Part shown: piece after piece, positions 13,686 to 21,274 of the stretch
How the letters are laid out: every line of letters starts with the position of its first letter
Numbering within the stretch: position 1 is the first letter of the stretch
NCBI GenBank assembly: GCA_000998025.1
Contig: LCJG01000008.1
Span: 1 to 24,681, forward strand
Source of the DNA: Candidatus Collierbacteria bacterium GW2011_GWB1_44_6
Lineage (GTDB): Bacteria; Patescibacteriota; Microgenomatia; UBA1400; MFAQ01
Length of the DNA: 24,681 bases
Reading direction: 5' to 3'
Translations under genes and position numbers: made by a program
The notes under the pieces: generated by a model
Seen by the model: the letters and a program-made list of their open reading frames with translations, nothing else
The model's database searches: none
What the model was told of the DNA's origin: nothing

Positions 13686-13853
13686 TTAGATTTTAGGCTT
13701 TACAATCTTTATTTCTTCAGGTAGATAAGCTATTAAGGCTTTCTCTACAAGTTGTGTGAGCGTAATGTCTTCTATTACAGACTGTGCCTTTGAATGCTTC
13801 AGAAGTTCAGGATTGATAAAGAGGGTGACTCGTTGTTTATTTGAATTTGCCAT
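13686..13853 (-). CDS. Ribbon-helix-helix DNA-binding protein, 55 aa
   Basis: A 55-residue protein with the RHH pattern: a basic N-terminus, a short beta strand (QRVTLFINPELLKHSK), a helix, a turn, and a second helix (TLTQLVEKALIAYL). RHH proteins are dimeric repressors (CopG/Arc/MetJ class). The fit is by pattern, since the family is very divergent. Directly upstream is a TTGACA-17-TACTAT promoter, and a perfect 11-bp dyad covers it, as expected for autorepression. It is 30 bases upstream of the 42-aa peptide gene, so it may regulate the whole YggT cluster. No toxin gene is adjacent, which argues against a simple antitoxin. The transcript is predicted to be leaderless. Confidence 0.72.
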   Translation of the reverse strand: MANSNKQRVTLFINPELLKHSKAQSVIEDITLTQLVEKALIAYLPEEIKIVKPKI

Positions 13854-13854
13854 A

Positions 13855-13888
13855 TACACATAGTACTACTATGTGTAGCTTTTGTCAA
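13855..13888 (-). promoter_or_regulatory. Promoter and dyad operator of the RHH gene
   Basis: On the minus strand TTGACA (13883-13888), exactly 17 bases, TACTAT (13860-13865), six bases, ATG. The 23-bp dyad TACACATAGTA-C-TACTATGTGTA (13855-13877) spans the -10 and part of the spacer. Everything needed for autorepression by a small dimeric repressor is present in about 35 bases. Confidence 0.8.
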
Positions 13889-13913
13889 ATATGAAGTGCT
13901 ACAACTATCGCAA

Positions 13914-14378
13914 CTATGTTGAATTTCTTAGCCTAAGCGCCTCATCAATCAAAAACACCTGATTCTTCCTTAATAGTGGAGAATTTTCAATTGTGAAAAA
14001 ACCGTACTCTGATACTTCGTGTGTAGGTACAAATTCGCCCCCAATAAGCACACCTGTATAACAGATATCAAGCCTAGCTGATCCCCTGTCGGTGCGGGTC
14101 TTAAGGGAGTCGTCCACACTGACTACCAAACCCGACTCTTCTTTGATTTCTCTCTCAAGCCCCTCTATTGGATGTTCTCCGGCTTTTAGATAGCCTCCAG
14201 GTAAACTCCAGGAATGCGCTCTATAGATATGTTTGAACAATAAAACTTCACTCTTCTCATTAAATATTATTCCGGTAACGCCCACCAAAAATTGGTCTTG
14301 AAAAAATCTCATAATAAACAACTGAATTCCTTTGGGCATGTGTAAAATCTTCCATACTTTCGTTAGTATAGATTTCAC
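13914..14378 (-). CDS. Nudix hydrolase
   Basis: Hydrolyses a nucleoside diphosphate linked to another group; the substrate cannot be told from sequence. The 154 residues contain a full Nudix box: Gly62, five residues, Glu68, seven residues, Arg76-Glu77, two residues, Glu80-Glu81, then Gly83. That is GX5EX7REUXEEXGU with all acidic metal ligands present. An N-terminal amphipathic or hydrophobic stretch (about 1-28) precedes the domain and could associate with the membrane. The ATG overlaps the stop of the LapA-like gene (ATGA), so the two are coupled, and the pair may act together at the membrane. Confidence 0.9.
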   Translation of the reverse strand: MKSILTKVWKILHMPKGIQLFIMRFFQDQFLVGVTGIIFNEKSEVLLFKHIYRAHSWSLPGGYLKAGEHPIEGLEREIKEESGLVVSVDDSLKTRTDRGSARLDICYTGVLIGGEFVPTHEVSEYGFFTIENSPLLRKNQVFLIDEALRLRNST

Positions 14379-14719
14379 AGAGCGTTGGTGTCCACCACCT
14401 CAAGTGTGGTTCCATTCTTAATTTTCTCATTCTCTAGCTCCAGCTGATGCACCCTCTTGGCAAGCTCCAGGACTTCATCTTTATTTTTCTTAATTTCTTT
14501 ATCTTTTCCTCTAAATCTGAAAGAGTTGGACACCTCTCCTACCAAATGTATTAAATATGATAGTAATAGCCCAATTACCAGAGACACCACTATCACGTAA
14601 AACAGAGGTACCTCACTGAACGCAATAAATCCTAAATTTACAGCTACGGGAGTGAAGTTGAATTTTGATATATAAACGAGTCCTGACCCAAGTACTAACA
14701 TTAAAATTAAAGCTAACAT
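14375..14719 (-). CDS. LapA-domain-like small membrane protein with coiled coil
   Basis: A 114-residue protein with two membrane helices (about 1-17 and 38-61) connected by FTPVAVNLGFIAFSEVPL, which matches the LapA/DUF1049 pattern, followed by a charged coiled coil (about 68-103, KDKEIKKNKDEVLELAKRVHQLELENEK). In other bacteria LapA helps coordinate envelope synthesis; here the role is unknown. It is the first gene of a two-gene unit with the Nudix hydrolase. A 14-bp palindrome lies 18 bases upstream. Confidence 0.75.
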   Translation of the reverse strand: MLALILMLVLGSGLVYISKFNFTPVAVNLGFIAFSEVPLFYVIVVSLVIGLLLSYLIHLVGEVSNSFRFRGKDKEIKKNKDEVLELAKRVHQLELENEKIKNGTTLEVVDTNAL

Positions 14720-14736
14720 AAATATCCTATATAACT

Positions 14737-14750
14737 TGACTTATAAGTCA
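14737..14750. promoter_or_regulatory. Perfect 14-bp palindrome upstream of the LapA-like gene
   Basis: TGACTTATAAGTCA, a fully symmetric dyad 18 bases before the ATG at 14719 and next to AT-rich -10-like sequence. It is operator-like; the regulator is unknown. Confidence 0.5.
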
Positions 14751-15036
14751 GTATACTCTTATTGTTTGATTCTCGTATGATATTTCCTTGTTTCGTACTT
14801 GAATTTGTGTGTAGAATATATTGTAATTTATTGTTTTCAGCTATAAATCATATGGGTGCCAATGGAGCAACCTATTGATAGTAGTGGAAGTGATCCTTGA
14901 GGGTGGCTGATTGTTCGGCAGATTGACTTGAGCAAAACTTCTAGTTAATGGCTCGAGCGGCACCACCGCAGTGGTGCAAAAATAACCGCCAACGCAAAAC
15001 TTTTTATTAATGATTGTAATTCGTTATAATGTGACC
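14751..15036. other. Non-coding stretch upstream of the restriction gene
   Basis: No gene is seen. It contains a 7-bp hairpin GCACCAC/GTGGTGC (14960-14977) followed by A5, and the restriction gene's -10 near its right end. The rest has no recognisable signal on either strand. Confidence 0.5.
15025..15030 (+). promoter_or_regulatory. -10 element of the restriction endonuclease gene
   Basis: A perfect TATAAT, exactly six bases before the ATG at 15037, so a leaderless transcript is predicted. The -35 position is weak (TTTTAT), which would make the promoter dependent on its -10. The local ATTCGTTATA resembles ATTCGATTTATA at the methyltransferase promoter. Confidence 0.6.
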
Positions 15037-15600
15037 ATGACTCTATCAAAATTAAACCTAGAACTTAGAACTATTATTACTCAATATCAACAATCTTTTT
15101 CAGATAAATCTTACGGTGAAGAAAACAATGAAGACGATCTGTTAATGAATATATTTAATATTACTCCTGAACTGAAGAGAGAAAATCGACAATATTGGGG
15201 AAGAGAGCTTGGGATGTGTTGGCAATTGTTAGTAACAAAATTGTGTGAATTAACCTGCAATAACTTTAGGCCGGCACTGAGGATAGAGGCCGATGAACCA
15301 ACGGACTTATTTATTGGAAATGATGCTATCGATACAAAATATCGTATTGGTTCTGGTGACTCCGGTACTTTGAAAAAGTTTAAAAAATATGGTCGACTTC
15401 TAAAAGACAAAGGATATAGTCCCACGATTCTTATCCTGAGAGAGGATAATCTCCATGCAGCCGTGACAGCATGTAAGGCCGGTGGGTGGAATGTATATTC
15501 AGGCGATGTAATGTTTGATTACCTAAAAAAGCGTACTGGTTTTGACTTAAAGATCTATCTGACACAAATGTCAGGAAAATCTTCAATAAGTAGAAACTAA
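15037..15600 (+). CDS. Type II restriction endonuclease, ApaLI-like
   Basis: Cuts double-stranded DNA at a specific site; partner of the convergent methyltransferase. I start at 15037 (187 residues) because the -10 lies six bases upstream; the ATG at 15010 would overlap it. The likely PD-(D/E)XK core is Asp90, then Asp99-Thr100-Lys101 in AIDTKYRIG, followed by GTLKKFKKYGRLL and the strand TILILRED. YWGRELGMCWQLL near 53-65 and the DTKYRIGSGDSGTLKKFK block recall the ApaLI-like family (site GTGCAC), but the family call is from memory and the specificity is unproven. The stop codon overlaps that of the methyltransferase (15597-15600). It is smaller than many type II enzymes but the core looks complete. 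Confidence 0.7.
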   Translation: MTLSKLNLELRTIITQYQQSFSDKSYGEENNEDDLLMNIFNITPELKRENRQYWGRELGMCWQLLVTKLCELTCNNFRPALRIEADEPTDLFIGNDAIDTKYRIGSGDSGTLKKFKKYGRLLKDKGYSPTILILREDNLHAAVTACKAGGWNVYSGDVMFDYLKKRTGFDLKIYLTQMSGKSSISRN

Positions 15601-17183
15601 AATAGTTTATTTTTAGTTTTATTTAAGTGATCCTTAACTCTTTTTTGAGCTATTTGACAGTATTCTGGATTAATTTCAAAGCCCAAGAAAGATACTGAAT
15701 TCTCGATTGCAGCGATTGCTGTTGTACCAGACCCCATAAAAGGATCTAGGACAATTTTATTGATATCCTTAGGTAAGACCATATCAATCAGTTTCGAAAT
15801 CAATAATACAGGCTTAACCGTGCAGTGAATGTTATAGACATCTTTCTTTTCTCTGTTGCTAATGTTGTCGATTATATTTGATAGAAATCCACTTCCGCCA
15901 TCTTTTGTGTGAAGTAAACCAACATCGTATTTTTTTACGGTTTCAAGATAATTTGTATCCAATGGCTTCTGCAACATAACAATAGCTTCCCATTCGTTTC
16001 TAAGACAACTATGCCACCCTTCCCATTTTTCTGTGTTTTTATATCCTTCTTTTTTTAATTTATTAACAAAGTTCAGACCTTTGGGTATACCCGAATTCTT
16101 TCTCCAAACAATAATATCTCTTGCGTAGAACCCTGCTTTTTCCATAGCCACTTGGACATGAGCTACTGTGCGAGTACTATTAAAGACTAAAATGTATGCA
16201 CCTGGCTTTAATACTCTAAATACTTCTTTTCCCCAAATGTGGCACCAGTTTTGATAATCTTGAATATTGTCGGCATTTTTTTTATACCATCTTTCGTTTC
16301 TTACTCCCCCTGCCAAACCACTACCATAGGGTATGTGCTTTATTAACGTCTTTGAATTTTGAATTCTATCAGTGCGCCTCTTTATTTCATCAGCGTTCCA
16401 GTTATGACCAACAAACTCATAATTATATGGTGGGTCAGTAATACAAGAATCGATTGAATTTGAGGGTATATTACCTAGCTCTGTTGTACAATTTCCGCAT
16501 ATAATTTTGTTAAGAATTGTTTTTCGCAAATCTTCGTGATCATTTCGTGGTTTAATATTCGGTTCACTGATAATAGACGCATCACTTTCACCTATATATT
16601 TGATGACATCAACAACGATTCCTTGAATGATTAAGTTTTCAGGATCTACTATTATAGGACTATACGCTTGGTTGGCCGGTTGTAGTCTTACCTTATTATC
16701 TTCTTTGAAAAACTTTTTAAGAGTTACCTCCTCTCTGTTGAGTAAAGCAACGATTTTTTGGCCATTCTCAGCAGTATTTTGATTTCTTATAACAACAATA
16801 TCTCCGTCGTTAATGTTCTCATCTACCATGCTCTGGCCTGCTACTCTTAATGCAAATAAATGTTGTTGTTCTTCTTTTTGGGAAAAAGGTATGGATATAT
16901 ATTCCTTCTCTTCTATGGCTAAAATAGGTTGACCGGCTGATATTCTACCAAGAATGGGGATTTGTATCATTTGCTGAAACTCGTAGACAGCTATGCCTCG
17001 TGGTTGGTTATCTTTCTTTTTTAATAACCCTAGTTCTTCTAGTGATTTTACATGGTGATGTGCAGTTGAAACAGACGCTAAATGTAGATGCTTTTTAATT
17101 TCTTCAAGCGACGGAGAATACCCGTACTTAACGGAAAAACTTTTTATAAAATCAATCACCTGTTTTTGTCGTTTTGTTATCAT
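15597..17183 (-). CDS. LexA repressor fused to a beta-class DNA methyltransferase
   Basis: One uninterrupted frame of 528 residues joins two complete proteins. Residues 1-200 match LexA: winged HTH (1-65, with SLEEIKKHLHLASVSTAHHHV), the Ala83-Gly84 cleavage site in GRISAGQP, Ser118 in GQSM and Lys156 in EEVTLKK, the catalytic dyad at almost the Escherichia coli numbering (Ser119, Lys156). Residues about 222-520 are a methyltransferase with motif IV DPPYN (250-254) before motif I DPFMGSGTT (480-488), the beta-class order, with HCTVKP (453-458) as motif X. It should methylate adenine N6 or cytosine N4. Between the domains is a polar linker (198-217). It faces the restriction gene tail to tail. 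Inverted repeats lie over its promoter. The fusion could bind its own promoter and be cleaved after DNA damage; this is inference. Confidence 0.88.
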   Translation of the reverse strand: MITKRQKQVIDFIKSFSVKYGYSPSLEEIKKHLHLASVSTAHHHVKSLEELGLLKKKDNQPRGIAVYEFQQMIQIPILGRISAGQPILAIEEKEYISIPFSQKEEQQHLFALRVAGQSMVDENINDGDIVVIRNQNTAENGQKIVALLNREEVTLKKFFKEDNKVRLQPANQAYSPIIVDPENLIIQGIVVDVIKYIGESDASIISEPNIKPRNDHEDLRKTILNKIICGNCTTELGNIPSNSIDSCITDPPYNYEFVGHNWNADEIKRRTDRIQNSKTLIKHIPYGSGLAGGVRNERWYKKNADNIQDYQNWCHIWGKEVFRVLKPGAYILVFNSTRTVAHVQVAMEKAGFYARDIIVWRKNSGIPKGLNFVNKLKKEGYKNTEKWEGWHSCLRNEWEAIVMLQKPLDTNYLETVKKYDVGLLHTKDGGSGFLSNIIDNISNREKKDVYNIHCTVKPVLLISKLIDMVLPKDINKIVLDPFMGSGTTAIAAIENSVSFLGFEINPEYCQIAQKRVKDHLNKTKNKLF

Positions 17184-17184
17184 T

Positions 17185-17243
17185 TTGACTTTCGATTTTT
17201 ATTCTATATACTAACTATAAATCGAATGTAAATAGAAAGTCAA
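17185..17243 (-). promoter_or_regulatory. Promoter of the LexA-methyltransferase with nested inverted repeats
   Basis: On the minus strand TTGACT (17238-17243), then TTATAG (17215-17220, spacer 17) or TATAGT (17214-17219, spacer 18). An outer 9-bp repeat, TTGACTTTC, lies at 17235-17243 (minus sense), inverted at 17185-17193. An inner 8-bp repeat, TTCGATTT, lies at 17219-17226, inverted at 17191-17198. The outer arm contains the -35, and the inner arm abuts the -10. Binding there would block RNA polymerase. No canonical SD precedes the ATG. Confidence 0.6.
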
Positions 17244-17274
17244 TACTCAAATGCTCACAAGTACCTCGGTGGGC

Positions 17275-18510
17275 CTATTTGCTTGCAAAAAAAGGTATCC
17301 CGTGTGGCTTGTCGGCGCCTTCTATCTCTTGGTGCACGCTGACCAAGGCTGACTGTATAGCCAGAAGCTGTTCGGATAGATACTCTTCGTTTCCTTTTTG
17401 GGCGTGAATAATATCGGCTTCCGCTTGTTCCAGAACATTCAAAATTGCGTGCTGGACAGACCCGATCAAATTGGGATCTACATTTATCCCCCATTCCGTT
17501 TGAAGCATAGAAAAGGTGTGGGTCAGGCCGGCGACTCCGTACATACCCCACTGAGGCCGGAATACTTTGGCTAGTGTCCAATCTACCCCAGATTGTGACT
17601 CGGTTCCCGAAATAGGTAGTTGGATATGCCGCTGAAACAAGTCTATAAATCTTTTTTTGAAAGCATCATTGTCGACAATTGACAAAGCACCATCTTTAAA
17701 ACTGACCGCGCTACCGAAAATATCGATAAAGTGCATTATGGTTCTGGCCCGTTGCACCTGTACTTCTGGATCATTTGAATCTTTCGATCTTTTGAGGCTT
17801 TCTGCCTGCTTGGCAAAGTCAGCTTCTCTCCAAATATCTTCATGGAACCCGACGACGGAGGTGATAAACCCTACATCTTTAGAATCTAAGATTATCATTT
17901 CACCATTTTCAAGTCTAAACGATTTACCCACCAGATGTTTCCCAATCACTCCTTTGAAAATTACTTCGTGATCTGAATCAATCTGGGCATTTAAGCCTCC
18001 CATAAGTTTGGCCGTGTCATGAATCATACCGGCAACCTCTAGAAGCCCATGCTTACTTTTGGGAAGAATACCTTTTGAGAGAGGAGAAAGCCTGGAAGAT
18101 TCCTTAAAAAAGGAGGATATACAGTTTCTGGTGGACCTCTGATGGTCAAAGAGCATACCATCATAGTCTAGTCTTTTCAAAAACGCTAAGGCTTTATTGC
18201 GGTCATCCTCCGGGAGAAGTTTAGCTGAGTCCTCAGCTATTTTTCTAGAAATGGAATAAAGATAGGTTTCATATGAGACGTTTGGGTCATAAAGTAAGTC
18301 GAGGTCTGAGAGTTGTTTTTCAAGTTCGACAACGTTATCGAACATCAGCCTTCTGGCTTCCTTCCTGATTGGGTCTTCCAGTATCTGATCTATCCTCCAA
18401 TCCGGAGAATCTTTTTGAGTAACGTACCTATAGACACGATAGTAGCATTCTCTCCCTAAGCCAAAATATCTTAAATCCTTGCCCGGCTTCTCCTCATATT
18501 CCAGAGTCAT
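17275..18510 (-). CDS. HD-domain protein (putative phosphohydrolase)
   Basis: A 411-residue soluble protein. The central part carries an HD-type metal site: His123 in DHQRS, His164-Asp165 in MIHDTAKL, His181 or His192, His223 in GFHEDIW and Asp263 in HFIDIFGS. HD proteins typically hydrolyse phosphate esters of nucleotides, including second messengers; the substrate is unknown. Residues 1-100 are helical with no named domain, and the C-terminal third (about 300-411) is helical with many Gln/Glu. Its stop lies 91 bases upstream of the methyltransferase start, a gap holding the methyltransferase promoter. Its start is four bases after the lipoprotein stop, so those two are co-transcribed; a short AGGA is upstream. 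Confidence 0.7.
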   Translation of the reverse strand: MTLEYEEKPGKDLRYFGLGRECYYRVYRYVTQKDSPDWRIDQILEDPIRKEARRLMFDNVVELEKQLSDLDLLYDPNVSYETYLYSISRKIAEDSAKLLPEDDRNKALAFLKRLDYDGMLFDHQRSTRNCISSFFKESSRLSPLSKGILPKSKHGLLEVAGMIHDTAKLMGGLNAQIDSDHEVIFKGVIGKHLVGKSFRLENGEMIILDSKDVGFITSVVGFHEDIWREADFAKQAESLKRSKDSNDPEVQVQRARTIMHFIDIFGSAVSFKDGALSIVDNDAFKKRFIDLFQRHIQLPISGTESQSGVDWTLAKVFRPQWGMYGVAGLTHTFSMLQTEWGINVDPNLIGSVQHAILNVLEQAEADIIHAQKGNEEYLSEQLLAIQSALVSVHQEIEGADKPHGIPFFASK

Positions 18511-18514
18511 CTTC

Positions 18515-19045
18515 CTACTGGTTAACCGGTAATCCTTTCATCATTTCTGAAAGATCGGTAAACACTACATCTGCAGGGGGTGTGAACTCAGAATCGGAAA
18601 CACTTCTTTGGGAACAATCCATCTTGTATTTGGTTTCGTCTTCGTAGGTAGAAACTTTGCTGTCGACAGCGTTTTCCTCTATTTCTCCATTTTCTTCAGA
18701 GGGCGTAATGGCTTCTTCTGGCTCAAGTTTGGTTTTTATACCTGTTTTTTCACCTTCGGTCCAGATATATGAATAGACTGTGTCGTTTATCATAGTGCCT
18801 GTTTTCCCTTCACCAAAATCGGATCCGACTACCTTCATCTTTTTTCCGGACACAATAATCTGAGTGGAAGTATTGTCTGTTAAGTTCGTTATTTGGCAAT
18901 CTGCTTGACCGCCACGGGCGATTATCTGAGCGAGTTTTTCGGCTTTTTGCTCTTCAGTGCCGGTAATAGGAGTTGAGGCAGATGGAAACAGAGTACAACC
19001 TGAAAGGATCAAGGCGGCGGCGATAACCAAAAGTAAATTTTTCAT
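18515..19045 (-). CDS. Lipoprotein of unknown function
   Basis: A 176-residue protein with a clear lipobox: an N-terminal hydrophobic segment ending LILSGC, Cys17 to be lipidated. The mature part is polar and acidic, with two further cysteines (C50 in ADCQITNL and C143 in MDCSQRSV) that could form a disulphide across a beta-sandwich. Repeated phrases about Thr/Ser and KMKVVGSDF suggest an extracellular beta domain. It lies four bases upstream of the HD gene. No SD is visible; a TATAAT stands about 25 bases upstream, and a 10-bp direct repeat AATAATTGAT occurs at 19052-19061 and 19090-19099. Confidence 0.75.
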   Translation of the reverse strand: MKNLLLVIAAALILSGCTLFPSASTPITGTEEQKAEKLAQIIARGGQADCQITNLTDNTSTQIIVSGKKMKVVGSDFGEGKTGTMINDTVYSYIWTEGEKTGIKTKLEPEEAITPSEENGEIEENAVDSKVSTYEDETKYKMDCSQRSVSDSEFTPPADVVFTDLSEMMKGLPVNQ

Positions 19046-19103
19046 ATTTCAAATAATTGATACATTATTATAATACTACTTCCATAATCAATAATTGATG
19101 TAT

Positions 19104-20111
19104 TCACATCAAGTCCTTAAATGGATGGTCAATATCAATGTATCCCGACTCTGCGTCTGCTACTCCCACAAACAATCTCACCTTGTCTTCGTTTAGAGGA
19201 ACCGCTCCTCCTACATATACTACTCCACCCAAGTGACTCATTTTAGATTCTGTGGCCGGAAACTGGTCGGCGGTCGCAATTATTTTTAATTCGCTAACAC
19301 TGTTGTTATCCGGGTCAAAAATAAACGATATAGCATGATAATTCTTTTTTCCGTCCGGTCCAAAATCAGCTATATGGGCTAAAACTCCTATCCGACCATC
19401 ATTAAGGAGATATAGTGAATTTACTCCACCCCATTCATCCTCACCACCAGTTCTTTCCACAAAAACTCCGGGGATTAATTTATTATTATCTTTGTTGAAA
19501 AGTTCTTTGTTCAGATCATCCAGTGAATTTATTTCGAAATAACCAATCTTCCCTCGACCACCATAATCATCCCCCTGGGGGCGAGTGAACACACCTATCT
19601 TTCCATTTTTTCTTTGTATTAGCCTAACGCCTTTCATTTTTTCCGGACCCACAAAAAACGGCTCCACCAAATCACCTTTCACGACGAGCTCAGAAAGATC
19701 TTCCTTGAAACTATAAATCACTGTCCTGTATGGGTTTCCCTCTTCTTCATAGGTCTGGACCCCGCCCATTATTCTGAAGCCGTCAACTATTCCACAAAAA
19801 AAGGGGTCTTGAGTATTTTTGAATACAGGCGCATCCTCCACAATGTCCCACTCCCCCTTCTCATTCTCTGAAAAGAGCATGACCATGGCACCTTTTTCCG
19901 ATTTTCTGTTTTCTACTCGTCCAAGTAAATATTTATTGCCATTTATCTCGATCGGTGAAGGGTTGTAGACCGAATATCCTTTAAGATTTTCGCCTAAGTT
20001 AAATTTTAGTAGAACCCCTACTGGTAGGTTTTTTTCTCTATTGTGGATATCTATTAGCTCCGGAATACCCGGAGCAACGACGACGCTCGACTCTTTTTCG
20101 ATCCGATCCAT
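19104..20111 (-). CDS. DUF1861-like beta-propeller protein
   Basis: A 335-residue cytosolic protein of repeated beta-strand blocks. YNPSPIEINGNKYLLGRVE.R near 49-69, the DPFFCGI segment near 102, GGVQTYEE near 116 and the GGRGKIGYFEI block recall the DUF1861 family, a relative of five-bladed glycoside phosphorylase/hydrolase propellers (GH130/GH32-like). The activity is unknown; a sugar-related role is plausible since it follows the sugar dehydrogenase by 22 bases. It has no signal peptide, while its neighbour is exported. A TATACT stands exactly six bases before the ATG, so besides read-through a leaderless transcript is possible. Confidence 0.7.
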   Translation of the reverse strand: MDRIEKESSVVVAPGIPELIDIHNREKNLPVGVLLKFNLGENLKGYSVYNPSPIEINGNKYLLGRVENRKSEKGAMVMLFSENEKGEWDIVEDAPVFKNTQDPFFCGIVDGFRIMGGVQTYEEEGNPYRTVIYSFKEDLSELVVKGDLVEPFFVGPEKMKGVRLIQRKNGKIGVFTRPQGDDYGGRGKIGYFEINSLDDLNKELFNKDNNKLIPGVFVERTGGEDEWGGVNSLYLLNDGRIGVLAHIADFGPDGKKNYHAISFIFDPDNNSVSELKIIATADQFPATESKMSHLGGVVYVGGAVPLNEDKVRLFVGVADAESGYIDIDHPFKDLM

Positions 20112-20117
20112 CCTATG

Positions 20118-20123
20118 AGTATA
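20118..20123 (-). promoter_or_regulatory. -10 element of the DUF1861-like gene
   Basis: TATACT on the minus strand, preceded by TG, six bases before the ATG at 20111. The -35 is weak. Confidence 0.45.
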
Positions 20124-20133
20124 CAGTGGTTAA

Positions 20134-21255
20134 TTATTTTAAAGCAGAAGGATTAAGTCGGATGATTTTGTCCCCGTCCAGGTGGGTAATTGAACGTCCG
20201 TCCATGTTGCTGGTAGTAATGTAGAGCATTCCATCCGAACCCAAAATTACATCTCGAAGTCGACCGTACTGACCTTTGAGGAACTGTTTCAATTCTTTGG
20301 TATTAGTGTCAAATCTAAAAAGGGCTGTGCCTCTGAGTCCAGTGAAATAAAGATAAGGATTATAAAACAGAAGGCCGGAAGGGGCCCAGGTGGCACTACC
20401 TGAGTTGATAATCGGAGAAACATAGCCAGACTGAGTTTGATTACCGGTGATGTTGGGCCAACCGTAGTTCTTCCCCATTTCGACGAGATTTAGTTCGTCT
20501 TTGGTGCTCGGACCGTGTTCGGTTGCCCAGAGTTTACCAGAATCATCCCAGGCTAACCCTTGTATATTCCGATGACCATAGGAATAGGTACTGTTGTTGT
20601 ATGGATTTCCGGGTGCAGGTTCACCAATATCAGTGACCCTCAGAATTTTTCCGGCTAGAGAATTTTTATCTTGTGACAGTGATGGATTCTGAGAATCTCC
20701 TGTGGTGATATAGAGATAGCCGTCGGGACCAAACTTAAGGCGCCCGCCGTTGTGGTTGGAATTTCCTGGAATGTCAGAAATTATGATCTTGTCTTGACTA
20801 AAATTGCCATCACGGTAGAGATACCGAGCGACTTTGTTTAAAGTGTTGTTACCGACCTCGGAATAAGTGTAATACAAGTAAACAAAGTGGTTGTTTTTAT
20901 AATCCGGATGAAGGGTAATGCCCAGAAGACCACCCTCACCAATTGGTTTAATATCTTTGATGGTCGCCACCGGAGCTGTTTGCAACTTGCCCGCAGGAGA
21001 AATTAACCTAACTCTTCCCGGACGTTCGGTAAAAAGAATACTAGTATCCGGCAGAAAAACCATGGACCACGGTATCTGAAGTTTGTCGGCGATAATCGTT
21101 GGATCCTGTGAGGCCTCTAAAGCCTGACCTGGAGAAGTAGGTGAAGTAATGGACCCGGATATTTGTGGTTGTAGAAGGCGGTCATCGTTATAAAAATATT
21201 GGTAGGCGACAAAGGAAGATATGACTACTATGGAAAATAAGAATATTTTTCTCAT
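20134..21255 (-). CDS. PQQ-type aldose sugar dehydrogenase (GSDH/YliI-like), exported
   Basis: Family members oxidise aldose sugars with pyrroloquinoline quinone outside the cytoplasmic membrane. I start at 21255 (373 residues); the longer frame to 21315 would run 41 bases into the upstream gene. Residues 1-20 form a signal anchor. The six-bladed propeller signature is visible: IPWSMVFLPD (61-70), GEGGLLGITLHPDY (107-120), SNHNGGRLKFGPDG near 166-179 with the likely catalytic His168, YGHRNIQGLAW (226-236), ATEHGP near 244-249 and NYGWP (263-267). PQQ synthesis genes are not in the window, so PQQ may be scavenged or absent. It lies 19 bases after dipZ on the same strand. Confidence 0.85.
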   Translation of the reverse strand: MRKIFLFSIVVISSFVAYQYFYNDDRLLQPQISGSITSPTSPGQALEASQDPTIIADKLQIPWSMVFLPDTSILFTERPGRVRLISPAGKLQTAPVATIKDIKPIGEGGLLGITLHPDYKNNHFVYLYYTYSEVGNNTLNKVARYLYRDGNFSQDKIIISDIPGNSNHNGGRLKFGPDGYLYITTGDSQNPSLSQDKNSLAGKILRVTDIGEPAPGNPYNNSTYSYGHRNIQGLAWDDSGKLWATEHGPSTKDELNLVEMGKNYGWPNITGNQTQSGYVSPIINSGSATWAPSGLLFYNPYLYFTGLRGTALFRFDTNTKELKQFLKGQYGRLRDVILGSDGMLYITTSNMDGRSITHLDGDKIIRLNPSALK

Positions 21256-21274
21256 CTGTGTTAAATATAACAAA

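Noticed and set aside
13686..13853. Toxin-antitoxin pair with the RHH protein as antitoxin
   Set aside because: No toxin-like gene is adjacent; the neighbours are a 42-aa membrane peptide and, across the promoter, a Nudix hydrolase.
14960..14977. Intrinsic terminator at GCACCAC/GTGGTGC
   Set aside because: The hairpin is followed by A5, not T, on the plus strand, and no minus-strand gene ends there.
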